Positions 16,648-25,706 of a stretch of 64,000 nucleotides of DNA are shown piece after piece. The position numbers and the translations under genes were made by a program. This stretch comes from Mameliella sp. MMSF_3455 (GTDB taxonomy: Bacteria; Pseudomonadota; Alphaproteobacteria; Rhodobacterales; Rhodobacteraceae), in contig NZ_JASHJL010000011.1 in the NCBI RefSeq assembly GCF_030733205.1, positions 1-64,000 of the forward strand, read 5' to 3'. The notes beneath the pieces are model-generated. The model saw nothing but the letters and a program-made list of their open reading frames with translations. It was not told where the DNA came from and searched no databases. Each line of letters starts with the position of its first letter. Position 1 is the stretch's first letter.

Positions 16648-18018
16648 TCAGGCGCTGGCCGCTTCCTTTGCCTTCTCGCGACGCGCGACCAGTTCCTCGG
16701 CCACGAGGAAGGCAAGTTCCAGCGACTGCGAGGCGTTCAGGCGCGGGTCGCAGGCGGTGTGGTAGCGATCCGACAGGTCCTCTTCGGTCACTTCGCGGAC
16801 ACCGCCGGTGCATTCGGTCACGTCGAGACCGGTCATCTCGAAATGCACACCGCCCGGGGTCGTGCCCTCGGCCTCGTGAATCGAGAAGAACTCGCGCACT
16901 TCGCGCAGGATCGAGTCGAAGGGCCGCGTCTTGTAGCCGGTGGCCGACTTGATGACATTGCCGTGCATCGGGTCGCAGACCCAGGTCACGTTGGCGCCTT
17001 CTTCCTGGACCGCCTTGATGAGGCGGGGCAGGTTCTCACCGACCTTGCCTGCACCGAAACGCGCGATCAGGGTCAGCTTTCCTTCCTCGTTCTTCGGGTT
17101 CAGGCGTTGCATCAACACCTTGAGATCCTCGGCGGTGGTCGTCGGGCCGCACTTGAGTCCCACGGGGTTCAGCACGCCGCGAGCAAATTCCACATGCGCG
17201 CCATCCGGCTGCCGCGTGCGGTCGCCGATCCAGATCATGTGGCCGGACCCAGCCAGCCAGTTGCCCGAGGTCGAATCTCGGCGGCAAAGCGCCTCTTCGT
17301 ACTCCAGCAGCAATGCCTCGTGCGAGGTGTAGAACTCTACCATCGACAGGGTGTGCGCCTGGGCCCCGGTCACGCCGGCCGCCTTGATGAAGTCCAGCGT
17401 GTCGGAAATCCGACCGGCCATCTCGCGGTACTTGGAGGCCTTCTCACCCTCGGTAAAGCCGAGCGTCCACTGGTGCACTTGGTGCACGTCGGCGTAACCG
17501 CCGGTCGAGAAAGCCCGCAGCAGGTTCAGCGTGGCGGCCGCCTGGGTGTAGGCCCGCAGCATCTTCGACGGATCGGGGATCCGGGCCTCGGGCGTGAAGT
17601 CCAGTTCGTTGATGATGTCGCCGCGGTAGCTGGGCAGTTCGACGCCATCCTTGACCTCGGTGGGCGCGGAGCGCGGCTTGGCGAACTGACCCGCCATGCG
17701 ACCCACCTTCACCACCGGGACCTTGGCGCCATAGGTCAGGACCATGGCCATCTGCAGCATCACCTTGAAGGTGTCGCGGATCGCATCGGCAGAGAACTGG
17801 TCAAAGCTCTCGGCGCAATCGCCGCCCTGCAGCAGGAAGGCCTCGCCACGGCCGGCGGCGGCCAGGTGGCTTTTGAGTGTGCGCGCCTCACCGGCAAAGA
17901 CCAGCGGCGGATACTTGGCCAACTGTGCCTCTACGGCATGCAGGGCCTCGGCGTCCGTATACTCGGGCATCTGAACCCGCGGCTTGGCACGCCAGTTCGT
18001 TTTCTGCCACTCGGTCAT
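16648..18018 (-). CDS. class II 3-deoxy-7-phosphoheptulonate (DAHP) synthase
   Basis: This enzyme condenses phosphoenolpyruvate with erythrose 4-phosphate to DAHP, the entry to the shikimate pathway. At 456 residues it has the length of the class II (plant/Mycobacterium) type, not the 350-residue E. coli class I. Motifs include [46 protein letters not shown], and CDPMHGNV with the catalytic metal site. The start is MTEWQKTNW, with an AAAACAGATG context. It stands alone between convergent and divergent neighbours. The shikimate step-three enzyme AroQ is also in this window. Confidence 0.96.
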   Translation of the reverse strand: MTEWQKTNWRAKPRVQMPEYTDAEALHAVEAQLAKYPPLVFAGEARTLKSHLAAAGRGEAFLLQGGDCAESFDQFSADAIRDTFKVMLQMAMVLTYGAKVPVVKVGRMAGQFAKPRSAPTEVKDGVELPSYRGDIINELDFTPEARIPDPSKMLRAYTQAAATLNLLRAFSTGGYADVHQVHQWTLGFTEGEKASKYREMAGRISDTLDFIKAAGVTGAQAHTLSMVEFYTSHEALLLEYEEALCRRDSTSGNWLAGSGHMIWIGDRTRQPDGAHVEFARGVLNPVGLKCGPTTTAEDLKVLMQRLNPKNEEGKLTLIARFGAGKVGENLPRLIKAVQEEGANVTWVCDPMHGNVIKSATGYKTRPFDSILREVREFFSIHEAEGTTPGGVHFEMTGLDVTECTGGVREVTEEDLSDRYHTACDPRLNASQSLELAFLVAEELVARREKAKEAASA

Positions 18019-18196
18019 CTGTTTTCTCCGGTTGATCGTTTTCGAGCGCTAACGGAGAGGCTGTATACTCTGCGGCACTTCGCGTGACCAGCCGTGTTTT
18101 TCGCGACATGTCTTGACGCTGCTGATCACATCTGCCCATGTGCTTCGACAGATCTGCGGTCCGGCTGCCGCAGCACGATCAAGAAGGTGGCATCTC

Positions 18197-19207
18197 ATGT
18201 TTCCCCCGCCTCAGCGCCAGGTCATCGAACTTGATACGGTTCCGGCCAAGCCTCGCCGTTTCGTCTTCGTCCTCCTCGACAATTTCACTCTGCTGTCCTT
18301 TGCCGCGGCGCTGGATTGCCTGCGCCTTGCCAACCGCATGTCGCAGAAGAACCTGTATGAATGGCGCGTCGTCAGCGAAGGCGGTGAAACGGCCAGCTGC
18401 TCCACCGATACGGTCTTTCAGCTCGACGGCGGCCTAGACGAATTGCACCGCGAAGACACCATCGTGATCTGCGGCGGGTCGGACGTGCAGAAGGCGACCT
18501 CGAAACGCCTTCTCAGCTGGTTGCGCCGCGAGGCCCGCAAGGGGCTGGTGATCGGAGGGCTTTGCACCGCAGCCTATACTCTGGCGAAGGCCGGGCTGCT
18601 GGATGGCAAGCGGGCGACGATTCACTGGGAGAACCAGGACAGTTTCGCGGAAGAGTTCGACGAGGTGGACCTGACCAAGTCGGTCTTTACCATCGACGGC
18701 AACCGGCTCACCACGGCGGGCGGCACGTCGTCCATCGACCTTTTCCTGCAGATCATCGCCAATGACCACGGCGAAGAACTGGCCACGGCAGTGGCAGACC
18801 AACAGATCTACTCCTCGATCCGGACCGACCAGGACACCCAGCGGCTGAGCGTGCCGACCCGCATCGGCGTTCGGCACCCCAAGCTGAGCCAGGTCATCCA
18901 GATGATGGAAAGCAACATCGAGGAACCAATCAGCCCATCGGTACTGGCCAAGGAAGTCGGCATGTCCACGCGCCAGCTTGAACGGCTGTTCCGGCGCTAC
19001 CTCAACCGCTCGCCCAAGCGCTACTACATGGAATTGCGCCTGCAGAAGGCCCGGAACCTGCTAATGCAGACGGAAATGAGCGTGATCAACGTGGCGCTGG
19101 CCTGCGGCTTTGCCTCGCCTTCGCATTTCTCGAAATGCTACCGCGCGCATTACAAGACGACCCCTTACCGGGAACGCGGCGCCCAGTCCTCGCGCCTGTC
19201 GGTGTGA
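18197..19207 (+). CDS. GlxA-type AraC-family regulator (DJ-1/PfpI domain plus HTH)
   Basis: The 336-residue protein has an N-terminal class I glutamine amidotransferase-like/DJ-1 domain (about 20-195, with the elbow GGLCTAAYTLAKAG). A C-terminal AraC helix-turn-helix pair follows (about 225-325; ISPSVLAKEVGMSTRQLERL and VALACGFASPSHFSKCYR). Proteins of this build include GbdR, which controls glycine-betaine/carnitine breakdown, but the effector here is unknown. The start at 18197 has AAGAAGGTGG in front; a longer frame from 18113 is not conserved. The stop overlaps the GTG start of the next gene. Confidence 0.93.
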   Translation: MFPPPQRQVIELDTVPAKPRRFVFVLLDNFTLLSFAAALDCLRLANRMSQKNLYEWRVVSEGGETASCSTDTVFQLDGGLDELHREDTIVICGGSDVQKATSKRLLSWLRREARKGLVIGGLCTAAYTLAKAGLLDGKRATIHWENQDSFAEEFDEVDLTKSVFTIDGNRLTTAGGTSSIDLFLQIIANDHGEELATAVADQQIYSSIRTDQDTQRLSVPTRIGVRHPKLSQVIQMMESNIEEPISPSVLAKEVGMSTRQLERLFRRYLNRSPKRYYMELRLQKARNLLMQTEMSVINVALACGFASPSHFSKCYRAHYKTTPYRERGAQSSRLSV

Positions 19208-19698
19208 TCCGGACCGCGCGCCTGCTGTTGCGGCGGGCGCGCCCAACGGACCTGGAGCCGTTGCACGCCGTGCTGTCGTATCCGCGCGCCATGCGGTATT
19301 GGGCGCACCCCGCACATGACGACATCACGCAAACGCTGGGCTATCTGCAAGGCCTCATCCACGACCGTCCCGACAGCGTTGACCTGGTGATCGAATATCA
19401 GGGAAGATGCATCGGCAAGGCGGGCATGTGGCGGGCGCCGGACTTTGGCTACATCCTGCATCCCGACCACTGGGGCAAAGGGCTGGCCTTCGAGGCCCTC
19501 TCGGCGCTCTTGCCGGAACTGGCCCGGCAACGGCCGGATCTGTCAAAGCTGACCGCCGAGATCGACCCGCGCAATACCGCTTCTGCCCGGTTGCTGGGGA
19601 AACTCGGATTCACCCACCTGAGAACCGAGGAAAAGAACTTTCTCTACGGTGGATGGGAATGGTGCGACAGTGCCTACTACGAACGCGACCTGACCTGA
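19204..19698 (+). CDS. GNAT-family N-acetyltransferase
   Basis: The 164-residue protein begins IRTARLLLRRARPTDLEPLH, typical of RimJ/RimL-type GNAT enzymes. It carries the acetyl-CoA loop-like HPDHWGKGLAFEA and the late DPRNTASARLLGKLGF motif. It should transfer an acetyl group from acetyl-CoA; the acceptor is unknown. I chose the GTG at 19204, which overlaps the upstream TGA (GTGA). A longer frame from 19135 would run deep inside the GlxA-type gene. It ends one base before the convergent MarR-GNAT gene. Confidence 0.85.
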   Translation: MIRTARLLLRRARPTDLEPLHAVLSYPRAMRYWAHPAHDDITQTLGYLQGLIHDRPDSVDLVIEYQGRCIGKAGMWRAPDFGYILHPDHWGKGLAFEALSALLPELARQRPDLSKLTAEIDPRNTASARLLGKLGFTHLRTEEKNFLYGGWEWCDSAYYERDLT

Positions 19699-19699
19699 T

Positions 19700-20575
19700 T
19701 CACAGGTGTTTCTCAAAGAAAACATCCGGATACGGATCGTCGTTGAAGCGCGGAATTTCGCGCCACCCGGACTTTCGGTAAAAGCGCACCGCCTCAGGCA
19801 GCGCGCTGTTGGTGTCCAGTCGCAGAGTCCTGATCCCAAGCCCTCGCGCCTCGTCCTCGATGGCCTGCATCAGAAGGTCGGCCAGTCCCATGCGCCTCGC
19901 CGAAGGCGCGACCCAGACACGTTTGACCTCGGCATAACCCTTGTCCGTGCCCTTCAACCCGGCACAGCCGATTGCCAGGCCGTCCAGAACCGCCAGCAGG
20001 AAGGCGCCACGCGGTGGTTCCATGTCCCGCGCTTCGGGATCGGCGGATAAGTTGACGTCAAACCCGCCTGAAAACCGCTCGGCAAGCTCTGCGTAGTAGG
20101 TGGCAAGACAATGCTGCGCGCGCGGGTCCGACGGCGGCACGCGCTGGATTGCGGTCCGATCGAATCCCAACGCCGTGGCGACAAGATCCATCGCCTGCAA
20201 GAGCGCCTCGGGATGGGGATGTCGGGACAGGATCGCCCCCGCCTGCGCGTCAGAGAGTGCCTCGTATGCCGCGAATTCCGTCTTCCCGGCAGGGGTCAGC
20301 TGGGCTTGTCGGCGGCGTGCATCACTGTCTGAAGCCGTGACCGTGACCAGCCCCTCGTCCTCCAGCCCCCGCAGAAGGCGGCTCATCAGGCCGGAATCGA
20401 GCTTGAGGTGCGCCCGGATCTCTGCCACGTCCGACACCCCGTTACCGATCGCATGCAGAACCCGTGCAGGACCAAGCGGACGCCCTCGGCCAAGGAAAGA
20501 GGAATCAAGCGCCCCGACCTCCGAGGTCACGGCGCGATGAAAACGGCGGGTGCGGGCGATGGCGTCGATGGTCAT
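19700..20575 (-). CDS. MarR-type regulator fused to a GNAT acetyltransferase
   Basis: The 291-residue protein has a MarR winged-helix domain (about 10-140; HLKLDSGLMSRLLRGLEDEGLV then DARRRQAQLTPAG). A GNAT domain (about 145-291) follows, with VWVAPSARRMGLADLLM as the acetyl-CoA loop and the late ALPEAVRFYRKSGW. This fusion is a known architecture, but its substrate is usually unassigned. The ATG at 20575 is preferred. A TTG at 20608 would put the palindrome at 20596-20607 inside the gene. Self-repression through that palindrome is plausible. Confidence 0.9.
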   Translation of the reverse strand: MTIDAIARTRRFHRAVTSEVGALDSSFLGRGRPLGPARVLHAIGNGVSDVAEIRAHLKLDSGLMSRLLRGLEDEGLVTVTASDSDARRRQAQLTPAGKTEFAAYEALSDAQAGAILSRHPHPEALLQAMDLVATALGFDRTAIQRVPPSDPRAQHCLATYYAELAERFSGGFDVNLSADPEARDMEPPRGAFLLAVLDGLAIGCAGLKGTDKGYAEVKRVWVAPSARRMGLADLLMQAIEDEARGLGIRTLRLDTNSALPEAVRFYRKSGWREIPRFNDDPYPDVFFEKHL

Positions 20576-20595
20576 GCAGGCCTCGATATTTTTTC

Positions 20596-20607
20596 TGACT
20601 TTTGTCA
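20596..20607 (-). promoter_or_regulatory. palindromic operator candidate for the MarR-GNAT gene
   Basis: TGAC-AAAA-GTCA (minus strand) is a perfect inverted repeat 21-32 bases before the start codon, overlapping a TTGACA hexamer. Its position, and the winged-helix protein it precedes, suggest autorepression. The sequence is seen directly; the function is inferred. Confidence 0.45.
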
Positions 20608-20625
20608 ATCAAATGATCCACCGTC

Positions 20626-20662
20626 CAGACGAAAAACAGCCCCGAAGGTCATCCGGGGCCGT
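20626..20662 (-). terminator. Rho-independent terminator after the sugar dehydrogenase gene
   Basis: On the minus strand, a GCCCCG/CGGGGC stem is followed by TGTTTTTCGTC. It lies 27 bases past the stop of the upstream dehydrogenase gene. Confidence 0.8.
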
Positions 20663-20688
20663 CTCTTCTCGGACTATCGTGAAAGACT

Positions 20689-21801
20689 TCAGCCGTCCGA
20701 GGACGGCACCATCCGGTAAAGTGCCCCGTTACCGACGCTGAGGAACCAAAGCCCACCGTCCGGCCCTTGGTCCACGTCGCGGACCCGCAGGGTCTCATCG
20801 CTCTCGATCCGTTCGACTTCGGCAAGAGGGTCGCCGGACAAGCGCGAGATGTAGTCGAACTTCAACGACCCGATGAACGCATTTCCGGACCAGTCCGTCA
20901 CGTTTCCGTCGTAAAAGGTCATACCCGAGGGCGCGATGGACGGATCCCAGTAGTAGACCGGCTGCGCCATGCCTTCTTTCTGCGTGCCCTCGCCGATCTT
21001 GCTGCCATTGTAATTGACGCCGTAGGAAATCACAGGCCAGCCATAGTTCGTACCGGCCGCGATCCGGTTCACTTCGTCGCCGCCGCGGGCCCCATGTTCC
21101 ACGGCCCAAAGCTGGCCCGAGCCATCCAAGGCCGCGCCCTGCGGGTTGCGATGGCCAAAGGACCAGATCTCGGGCAGTGCCCCCTCCGCATCCACGAACG
21201 GATTGCCCGGCGCCGGGGCCCCGTCGCGTGTAATGCGCAACACCGAGCCATTGTGCATCGAGAGGTCCTGCGCCTTGGGGCCATCGCCCCGATCGCCCAC
21301 GGTCACAAAGAGATGCCCGTCCTCGGCCTCGACAAGGCGCGAACCGAAATGGCGTCCGCCGCGCGTGCCTTCGGCGATTTCGAAGATCGTCTTACCCTCC
21401 TCCAGCCGGGCGCCGTCCGCGGACAGGCGGGCTTTGAACACGGCTGTTCCGGTGCCCCGACCCTGCTTGCGCGCGTAAGTGAAGAAGACCTCGCGGCTGG
21501 TCTCGAAATCACGAGGGACCATGACGTCCAGGAGGCCACCCTGACCGCTGTCCACGACGTCCGGCGTCCCCTCGACCACCGTCGAACTGCCATCTTTGAT
21601 CCGCAGGAGACGCCCCCCGCGCTCGGTGACGAGGATGGTGCCGTCCGGCAGAAAATCGAAGGCCCAGGGAATGTCCAGCCCTTCGACCACGGGAAGGATT
21701 TCCATCGGCCCGGCCTCTGTCTGGATAGGCGAGGCCTGAATGGCGCCACCCATTCCGATCACGCCACCCGCCAGGATTGCCACCAGTGAATTCCGTTTCA
21801 T
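20689..21801 (-). CDS. exported PQQ-dependent sugar dehydrogenase (YliI/Asd type)
   Basis: The 370-residue precursor has a signal peptide (about 1-24, SLVAILAGGVIGMGGAIQAS). A six-bladed glucose/sorbosone dehydrogenase beta-propeller follows: LDIPWAFDFLPDGTILVTER, GGLLDVMVPRDF, GDGPKAQDLSMHNGSVLRI, WSFGHRNPQG and GTNYGWPVISYGVNY. These match soluble aldose sugar dehydrogenases that oxidise sugars in the periplasm with PQQ. The start at 21801 is set by GGGAG and the signal peptide. PQQ biosynthesis genes are not in the window, so the cofactor source is unknown. It stands alone, divergent from the liv operon. Confidence 0.93.
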   Translation of the reverse strand: MKRNSLVAILAGGVIGMGGAIQASPIQTEAGPMEILPVVEGLDIPWAFDFLPDGTILVTERGGRLLRIKDGSSTVVEGTPDVVDSGQGGLLDVMVPRDFETSREVFFTYARKQGRGTGTAVFKARLSADGARLEEGKTIFEIAEGTRGGRHFGSRLVEAEDGHLFVTVGDRGDGPKAQDLSMHNGSVLRITRDGAPAPGNPFVDAEGALPEIWSFGHRNPQGAALDGSGQLWAVEHGARGGDEVNRIAAGTNYGWPVISYGVNYNGSKIGEGTQKEGMAQPVYYWDPSIAPSGMTFYDGNVTDWSGNAFIGSLKFDYISRLSGDPLAEVERIESDETLRVRDVDQGPDGGLWFLSVGNGALYRMVPSSDG

Positions 21802-21980
21802 TGCGCTACTCCCTTTGCCCAAGGCGTGAACCCCCGGACAGGGAATTGGTTCCGGGGCGCGGCAGAGCCAGACTGACTTGGCGTCCGCCTCCCGGCGTTC
21901 GGCGCGTGGGGCCTTTTCTTTTCGGAAAACGATGCTTAGGCTTCCGCCAGGACATCAAGATCCAACATGGGAGTTATCAA

Positions 21981-23165
21981 ATGAAGAAATTGCTGATGGC
22001 CACGACGGCTGCCGCTCTGACCGCTTCGGCCGCCTATGCCGAAAGCCACGCGAGCGAAGCCAAGATCGGTATCATCCTCGGTTTCACTGGTCCGATCGAA
22101 TCCATCACGCCGGCGATGGCCGATGCAGCCGAACTGGCGTTGTCCGAAGTCAACGACTCGGGCAAGTTCCTGGACGGTGTCATGCTGGCCCCTGCCCGCG
22201 CGGACTCCACCTGCATCGATGCCGCAGCGGCCACCGCAGCGGCTGAACGCCTTGTCTCCGAAGGCGTCGTGGGCATCATGGGCGCCGACTGTTCCGGTGT
22301 GACCGGCGCGATCCTGTCGAATGTGGCCGTGCCGAACGGCGTCCCGATGGTTTCACCCTCGGCGACCTCGCCGGCACTCTCGACCGCCGAAGACAACGGC
22401 CTGTTCTTCCGCACCGCCCCGTCGGACGCACGCCAGGGCGCCGTCATCGCGGAAATCCTTGCTGAAAAGGGCATCACCGAAGTCGCGGTGACCTACACCA
22501 ACAACGACTACGGCAAGGGTCTGGCAGATGCCTTCGCATCGGCCTTTGACGGAACCGTGACGCTTTCCGCGCCGCATGACGACGGCAAGGCAGACTATTC
22601 GGCCGAGATCGGCGCGCTGGCCTCGGCCGGTGGCGAGGCCCTCATGGTCTTCGGCTACACCGACCAGGGCGGCAAAGGCATCATCCAGGCCTCCTACGAC
22701 ACCGGTGCATTCGACACCTATGTCATGGCCGACGGCATGTTCGGGTCCAACCTGTTCTCGGAACTTTCCGACGCACTGGAAGGCTCCTACGGTACCGTGC
22801 CCTGGGCGACCGGCGCGGGCGCAGAAGCCTTCGAGACGATCACCGCAGCTGCCGGTGTCGACCCGACCAGCTCCTTCACCCGCGAGTCCTATGACGCCGC
22901 GGCGCTGATGGCGCTGGCGATGATGAAGGGCGGCGCCGCCACCTCCGACGCCATCGCAGCCAACCTGCTGGACGTGGCCAACGCCCCGGGCGAGCCGATC
23001 CTGCCGGGTGAACTGGCCAAGGCGCTGGAGATCCTCGCCGAAGGTGGCGAGGTCGACTATGTCGGCGCCTCGGGTGTCGAACTGATCGGCCCGGGTGAAG
23101 CCGCCGGGACCTACCGCCACTACACCATCACCGGTGGTGCCGCGGAAACCGTCGAGTTCAAGTAA
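21981..23165 (+). CDS. periplasmic binding protein of a branched-chain amino-acid type ABC transporter
   Basis: The 394-residue precursor has a signal peptide (about 1-20, LLMATTAAALTASAAYAES). A type 1 periplasmic-binding fold (Peripla_BP_6) follows, with IGIILGFTGPIESITPAMAD, GVVGIMGADCSGVTGA and FRTAPSDARQG. This is the LivK-like receptor of the operon 21981-28006. The ligand may be a branched-chain or other amino acid, or an amide; it cannot be read from the sequence. GGAG lies ahead of the ATG at 21981; an upstream start would break the signal peptide. A hairpin follows, separating it from the ATPase genes. Confidence 0.94.
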   Translation: MKKLLMATTAAALTASAAYAESHASEAKIGIILGFTGPIESITPAMADAAELALSEVNDSGKFLDGVMLAPARADSTCIDAAAATAAAERLVSEGVVGIMGADCSGVTGAILSNVAVPNGVPMVSPSATSPALSTAEDNGLFFRTAPSDARQGAVIAEILAEKGITEVAVTYTNNDYGKGLADAFASAFDGTVTLSAPHDDGKADYSAEIGALASAGGEALMVFGYTDQGGKGIIQASYDTGAFDTYVMADGMFGSNLFSELSDALEGSYGTVPWATGAGAEAFETITAAAGVDPTSSFTRESYDAAALMALAMMKGGAATSDAIAANLLDVANAPGEPILPGELAKALEILAEGGEVDYVGASGVELIGPGEAAGTYRHYTITGGAAETVEFK

Positions 23166-23181
23166 CCGACACCATGCAAAA

Positions 23182-23215
23182 GAGCAGCTGGGCCAGTCCC
23201 CGCTGCTCTTCCTGC
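23182..23215 (+). terminator. hairpin after the binding-protein gene
   Basis: AGAGCAGC and GCTGCTCT pair across a 13-base loop and are followed by TCCTGCTTTA. Weak T-tracts such as this after the first gene of ABC operons often lower downstream expression, leaving the binding protein in excess. A partial terminator is my inference. Confidence 0.6.
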
Positions 23216-23261
23216 TTTACGGGGGTGCCGTTCGCGGCACCGCCTTTCGGGGGCTATCCAA

Positions 23262-24047
23262 TTGATAAAGGTGGACAACCTGCACCGGCATTTCGGTGCT
23301 TTCCGGGCCGTTGACGGTGCCTCGCTAGAGATTGCCACGGGATCGATCACCGGGCTTGTGGGACCGAACGGCGCGGGCAAGACGACGCTCTTCAACGTGA
23401 TCGCGGGCGCCCTGCCGCCGACCAGCGGCACCGTCACGATGGACGGTGAGGACATCACCGGCCTGCCGCCGCACGAACTGTTCCACAAGGGCTTGCTGCG
23501 CACCTTCCAGATCGCACATGAATTCCACTCGATGACCTGCCGCGAGAACCTGATGATGGTGCCGGGCGGACAATCGGGCGAGACGTTGTGGAACACCTGG
23601 TTCGGGCGCAAACGCATCGCCGACGAGGAACGCGCCCTGCGGGCGAAGGCCGACGAGGTGCTCGACTTCCTGACCATCTCGCACCTCGCCGATCACCCGG
23701 CAGGCGCGGTCTCCGGTGGCCAGAAAAAGCTGCTGGAACTTGGCCGAACCATGATGGTCGACGCCAAGATCGTCTTCCTCGACGAGGTTGGCGCCGGGGT
23801 GAACCGGACCCTCCTGAACACAATCGCGGACACCATCGTTCGGCTCAACAAGGAGCGAGATTACACCTTCTGCGTGATCGAGCACGACATGGATTTCATC
23901 GGACGCATCTGCGACCCGGTCATCGTCATGGCCGAAGGCAAGAAGCTGGCCGAGGGCACGCTGGACGAGATCAAGGCCAACGAGCATGTGATCGAGGCCT
24001 ATCTGGGCACCGGGCTCAAGAACAAGGACCAGGTGGCAACCGTATGA
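23262..24047 (+). CDS. LivG-like ABC transporter ATPase
   Basis: The 261-residue protein has Walker A GPNGAGKTT (near 35-43), the Q-loop FQIAHEFHSMT, a signature-like AVSGGQKKLLELG, Walker B KIVFLDEV and the switch region VIEHDMDFI. The C-terminal EAYLG block is typical of LivG. It energises the LivH/LivM permeases. The best start is TTG at 23262, seven bases after GGGGGC; there is no ATG nearby in frame. The Walker B glutamate is followed by Val-Gly-Ala rather than the usual Pro-X-Ala-Gly. It overlaps the next gene by four bases (ATGA). Confidence 0.93.
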   Translation: MIKVDNLHRHFGAFRAVDGASLEIATGSITGLVGPNGAGKTTLFNVIAGALPPTSGTVTMDGEDITGLPPHELFHKGLLRTFQIAHEFHSMTCRENLMMVPGGQSGETLWNTWFGRKRIADEERALRAKADEVLDFLTISHLADHPAGAVSGGQKKLLELGRTMMVDAKIVFLDEVGAGVNRTLLNTIADTIVRLNKERDYTFCVIEHDMDFIGRICDPVIVMAEGKKLAEGTLDEIKANEHVIEAYLGTGLKNKDQVATV

Positions 24048-24871
24048 GCGACAACCCATACCAGAACGACCGCGGCAACAAGGACGCCTCGATCACCCGG
24101 CCCGGCAAACCCAGCGAGATCGACTCGACCAAGCGTTCGGGGCCCATGACGGAGGCGCCCGGCGGGCCATACCTGATCGGCGACACGATGACCGGCGGCT
24201 ATGGCAAGGGGCCCGATATCCTGCACGATTGCACCATTGCCGTGGACAAGGGCGAGATCGCGGTCATCGTCGGCCCCAACGGCGCGGGCAAATCGACCGC
24301 GATGAAGGCCGTTTTCGGCATGCTGGACGTGCGTTCGGGCGCGGTTCGGCTGGACGGGCACGACATCACCCAGCTGACCCCGCAGGACCGTGTGGCGCAG
24401 GGCATGGGGTTTGTGCCTCAGACCTCCAACATCTTCACCTCGATGACCGTCGAGGAAAACCTGGAGATGGGCGCCTTCATCCGTCTGGATGATTTCACCA
24501 GCACGATGGAACAGGTCTACGAACTGTTTCCCATCCTCAAGGAAAAGCGCCGCCAGCCGGCGGGCGAACTGTCGGGCGGTCAGCGTCAGCAAGTGGCCGT
24601 GGGCCGTGCTCTGATGACCCAACCCAAGGTGCTGATGCTGGACGAACCCACCGCCGGTGTCTCGCCCATCGTGATGGACGAACTGTTCGACCGGATCATC
24701 GAGGTGGCCCGCACCGGCATTTCGATCCTCATGGTGGAGCAGAACGCACGCCAGGCACTGGAGATCGCCGACAAGGGCTATGTCCTCGTGCAGGGGCGCA
24801 ACGCCTATACCGGGACAGGCAAGGAACTGCTGGCCGATCCCGAGGTGCGCAAGAGCTTTCTGGGGGGCTGA
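24044..24871 (+). CDS. LivF-like ABC transporter ATPase with N-terminal extension
   Basis: The 275-residue protein is the second ATPase of the importer. It has Walker A GPNGAGKST, FVPQTSNIF, signature LSGGQRQQ, Walker B LMLDEPTAGVSP and switch LMVEQNA. LivF proteins are usually about 235 residues. The first 45 or so residues here are a polar, probably disordered extension (SDNPYQNDRGNKDASITRPG then KPSEIDSTK) before the domain. The start is fixed by the ATGA overlap with the upstream ATPase gene. A later start at Met35 is possible but has no better ribosome-binding site. Confidence 0.93.
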   Translation: MSDNPYQNDRGNKDASITRPGKPSEIDSTKRSGPMTEAPGGPYLIGDTMTGGYGKGPDILHDCTIAVDKGEIAVIVGPNGAGKSTAMKAVFGMLDVRSGAVRLDGHDITQLTPQDRVAQGMGFVPQTSNIFTSMTVEENLEMGAFIRLDDFTSTMEQVYELFPILKEKRRQPAGELSGGQRQQVAVGRALMTQPKVLMLDEPTAGVSPIVMDELFDRIIEVARTGISILMVEQNARQALEIADKGYVLVQGRNAYTGTGKELLADPEVRKSFLGG

Positions 24872-24875
24872 GGCG

Positions 24876-25247
24876 ATGCGGCCCCTCACCCAGGCGGCCT
24901 TGTGGTCCCTCGCCCTGCCTGCGGTCCACGCACCCGCCCACGCTGCGGTGGATACCTTCGACTGCACTCTCAGCCGGGACAGCACCCGCATGAAGCTGCG
25001 GTTCGACCTCGACCCGGCGAGTTTCGCGCCGCCTGTCGATCCGGCCGATCCTCCGCGCCGGCGCGTCAGCCGCGTCCGCATGGGAGAAGCTGAGTTCGAG
25101 GCCGAGGCAATCCTGGGCCAGGACGGCTCTCACGGGTTTTGGGCCGCGACGCGGGGCGCGTTGATGACGGTGGCGCCGGACGGCACGGCCCGCATGAGCG
25201 ATCACGGGGAACGCCCCTGGCAGGGGCAATGCAAGGAGATCGGGTAA
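24876..25247 (+). CDS. small exported hypothetical protein in the liv operon
   Basis: I do not recognise the family of this 123-residue product. It has a probable signal peptide (about 1-23, ALWSLALPAVHAPAHAAVD). Two cysteines remain in the mature part (FDCTLS near the N-terminus and GQCKEIG at the very end), suggesting a disulphide-linked periplasmic fold. It starts five bases after the LivF-like stop with GAGGCG in front, and its stop overlaps the next start. Its position inside a transport operon suggests a linked role, but that is inference. Confidence 0.75.
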   Translation: MRPLTQAALWSLALPAVHAPAHAAVDTFDCTLSRDSTRMKLRFDLDPASFAPPVDPADPPRRRVSRVRMGEAEFEAEAILGQDGSHGFWAATRGALMTVAPDGTARMSDHGERPWQGQCKEIG

Positions 25248-25630
25248 TGCAGAAACTGGTACTGGCCCTCGCGCTGGCAGGATGCGCGGGCGCGTCCCTG
25301 GCCGATATCATCGAAACCCCGGGCGCCTCCCTAATGTCCTGCAACTACACCGTGGAATGTTTCGACGAAGAGGCCTGCACCTTTGCGCAGTTCGGACATG
25401 ACGTCGACCTGCCCAAGCAAATGCCTGGCGAGGCCGAACTGGTCCTGGGCACGGGCCCGGCGATGGGCACGGCCCAGGTGGTGAACGACGTGCTGGTGAT
25501 CTTTGCGCACGATGGCTACGGCAGCTACCTGCTCAGCCAAACGCCCGAAGGACTGGCCAAGCTGAGCGTGCAGTTCGCCGATCCGCTGACCGTCGTCACC
25601 TATCACGGCGAATGCGTGGTGACCGAGTGA
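25247..25630 (+). CDS. second small exported hypothetical protein in the liv operon
   Basis: The 127-residue product has a signal peptide (about 1-19, LVLALALAGCAGASLAD). Mature cysteines lie in SCNYTVEC, EEACTF and GECVVTE, probably two disulphides. I do not recognise a family. AAGGAG lies ahead of the ATG, which overlaps the preceding stop by one base (TAATG). It is 76 bases before the LivH-like gene. Like its neighbour it is probably periplasmic and produced together with the transporter. Confidence 0.78.
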   Translation: MQKLVLALALAGCAGASLADIIETPGASLMSCNYTVECFDEEACTFAQFGHDVDLPKQMPGEAELVLGTGPAMGTAQVVNDVLVIFAHDGYGSYLLSQTPEGLAKLSVQFADPLTVVTYHGECVVTE

Positions 25631-25706
25631 CCGCTCGCAATCCCATCAAGACCATGACAAGAGCCGCCGGGCCAACCGCGCGGCCGACCAACGAGGGCAA
25701 CGACTG

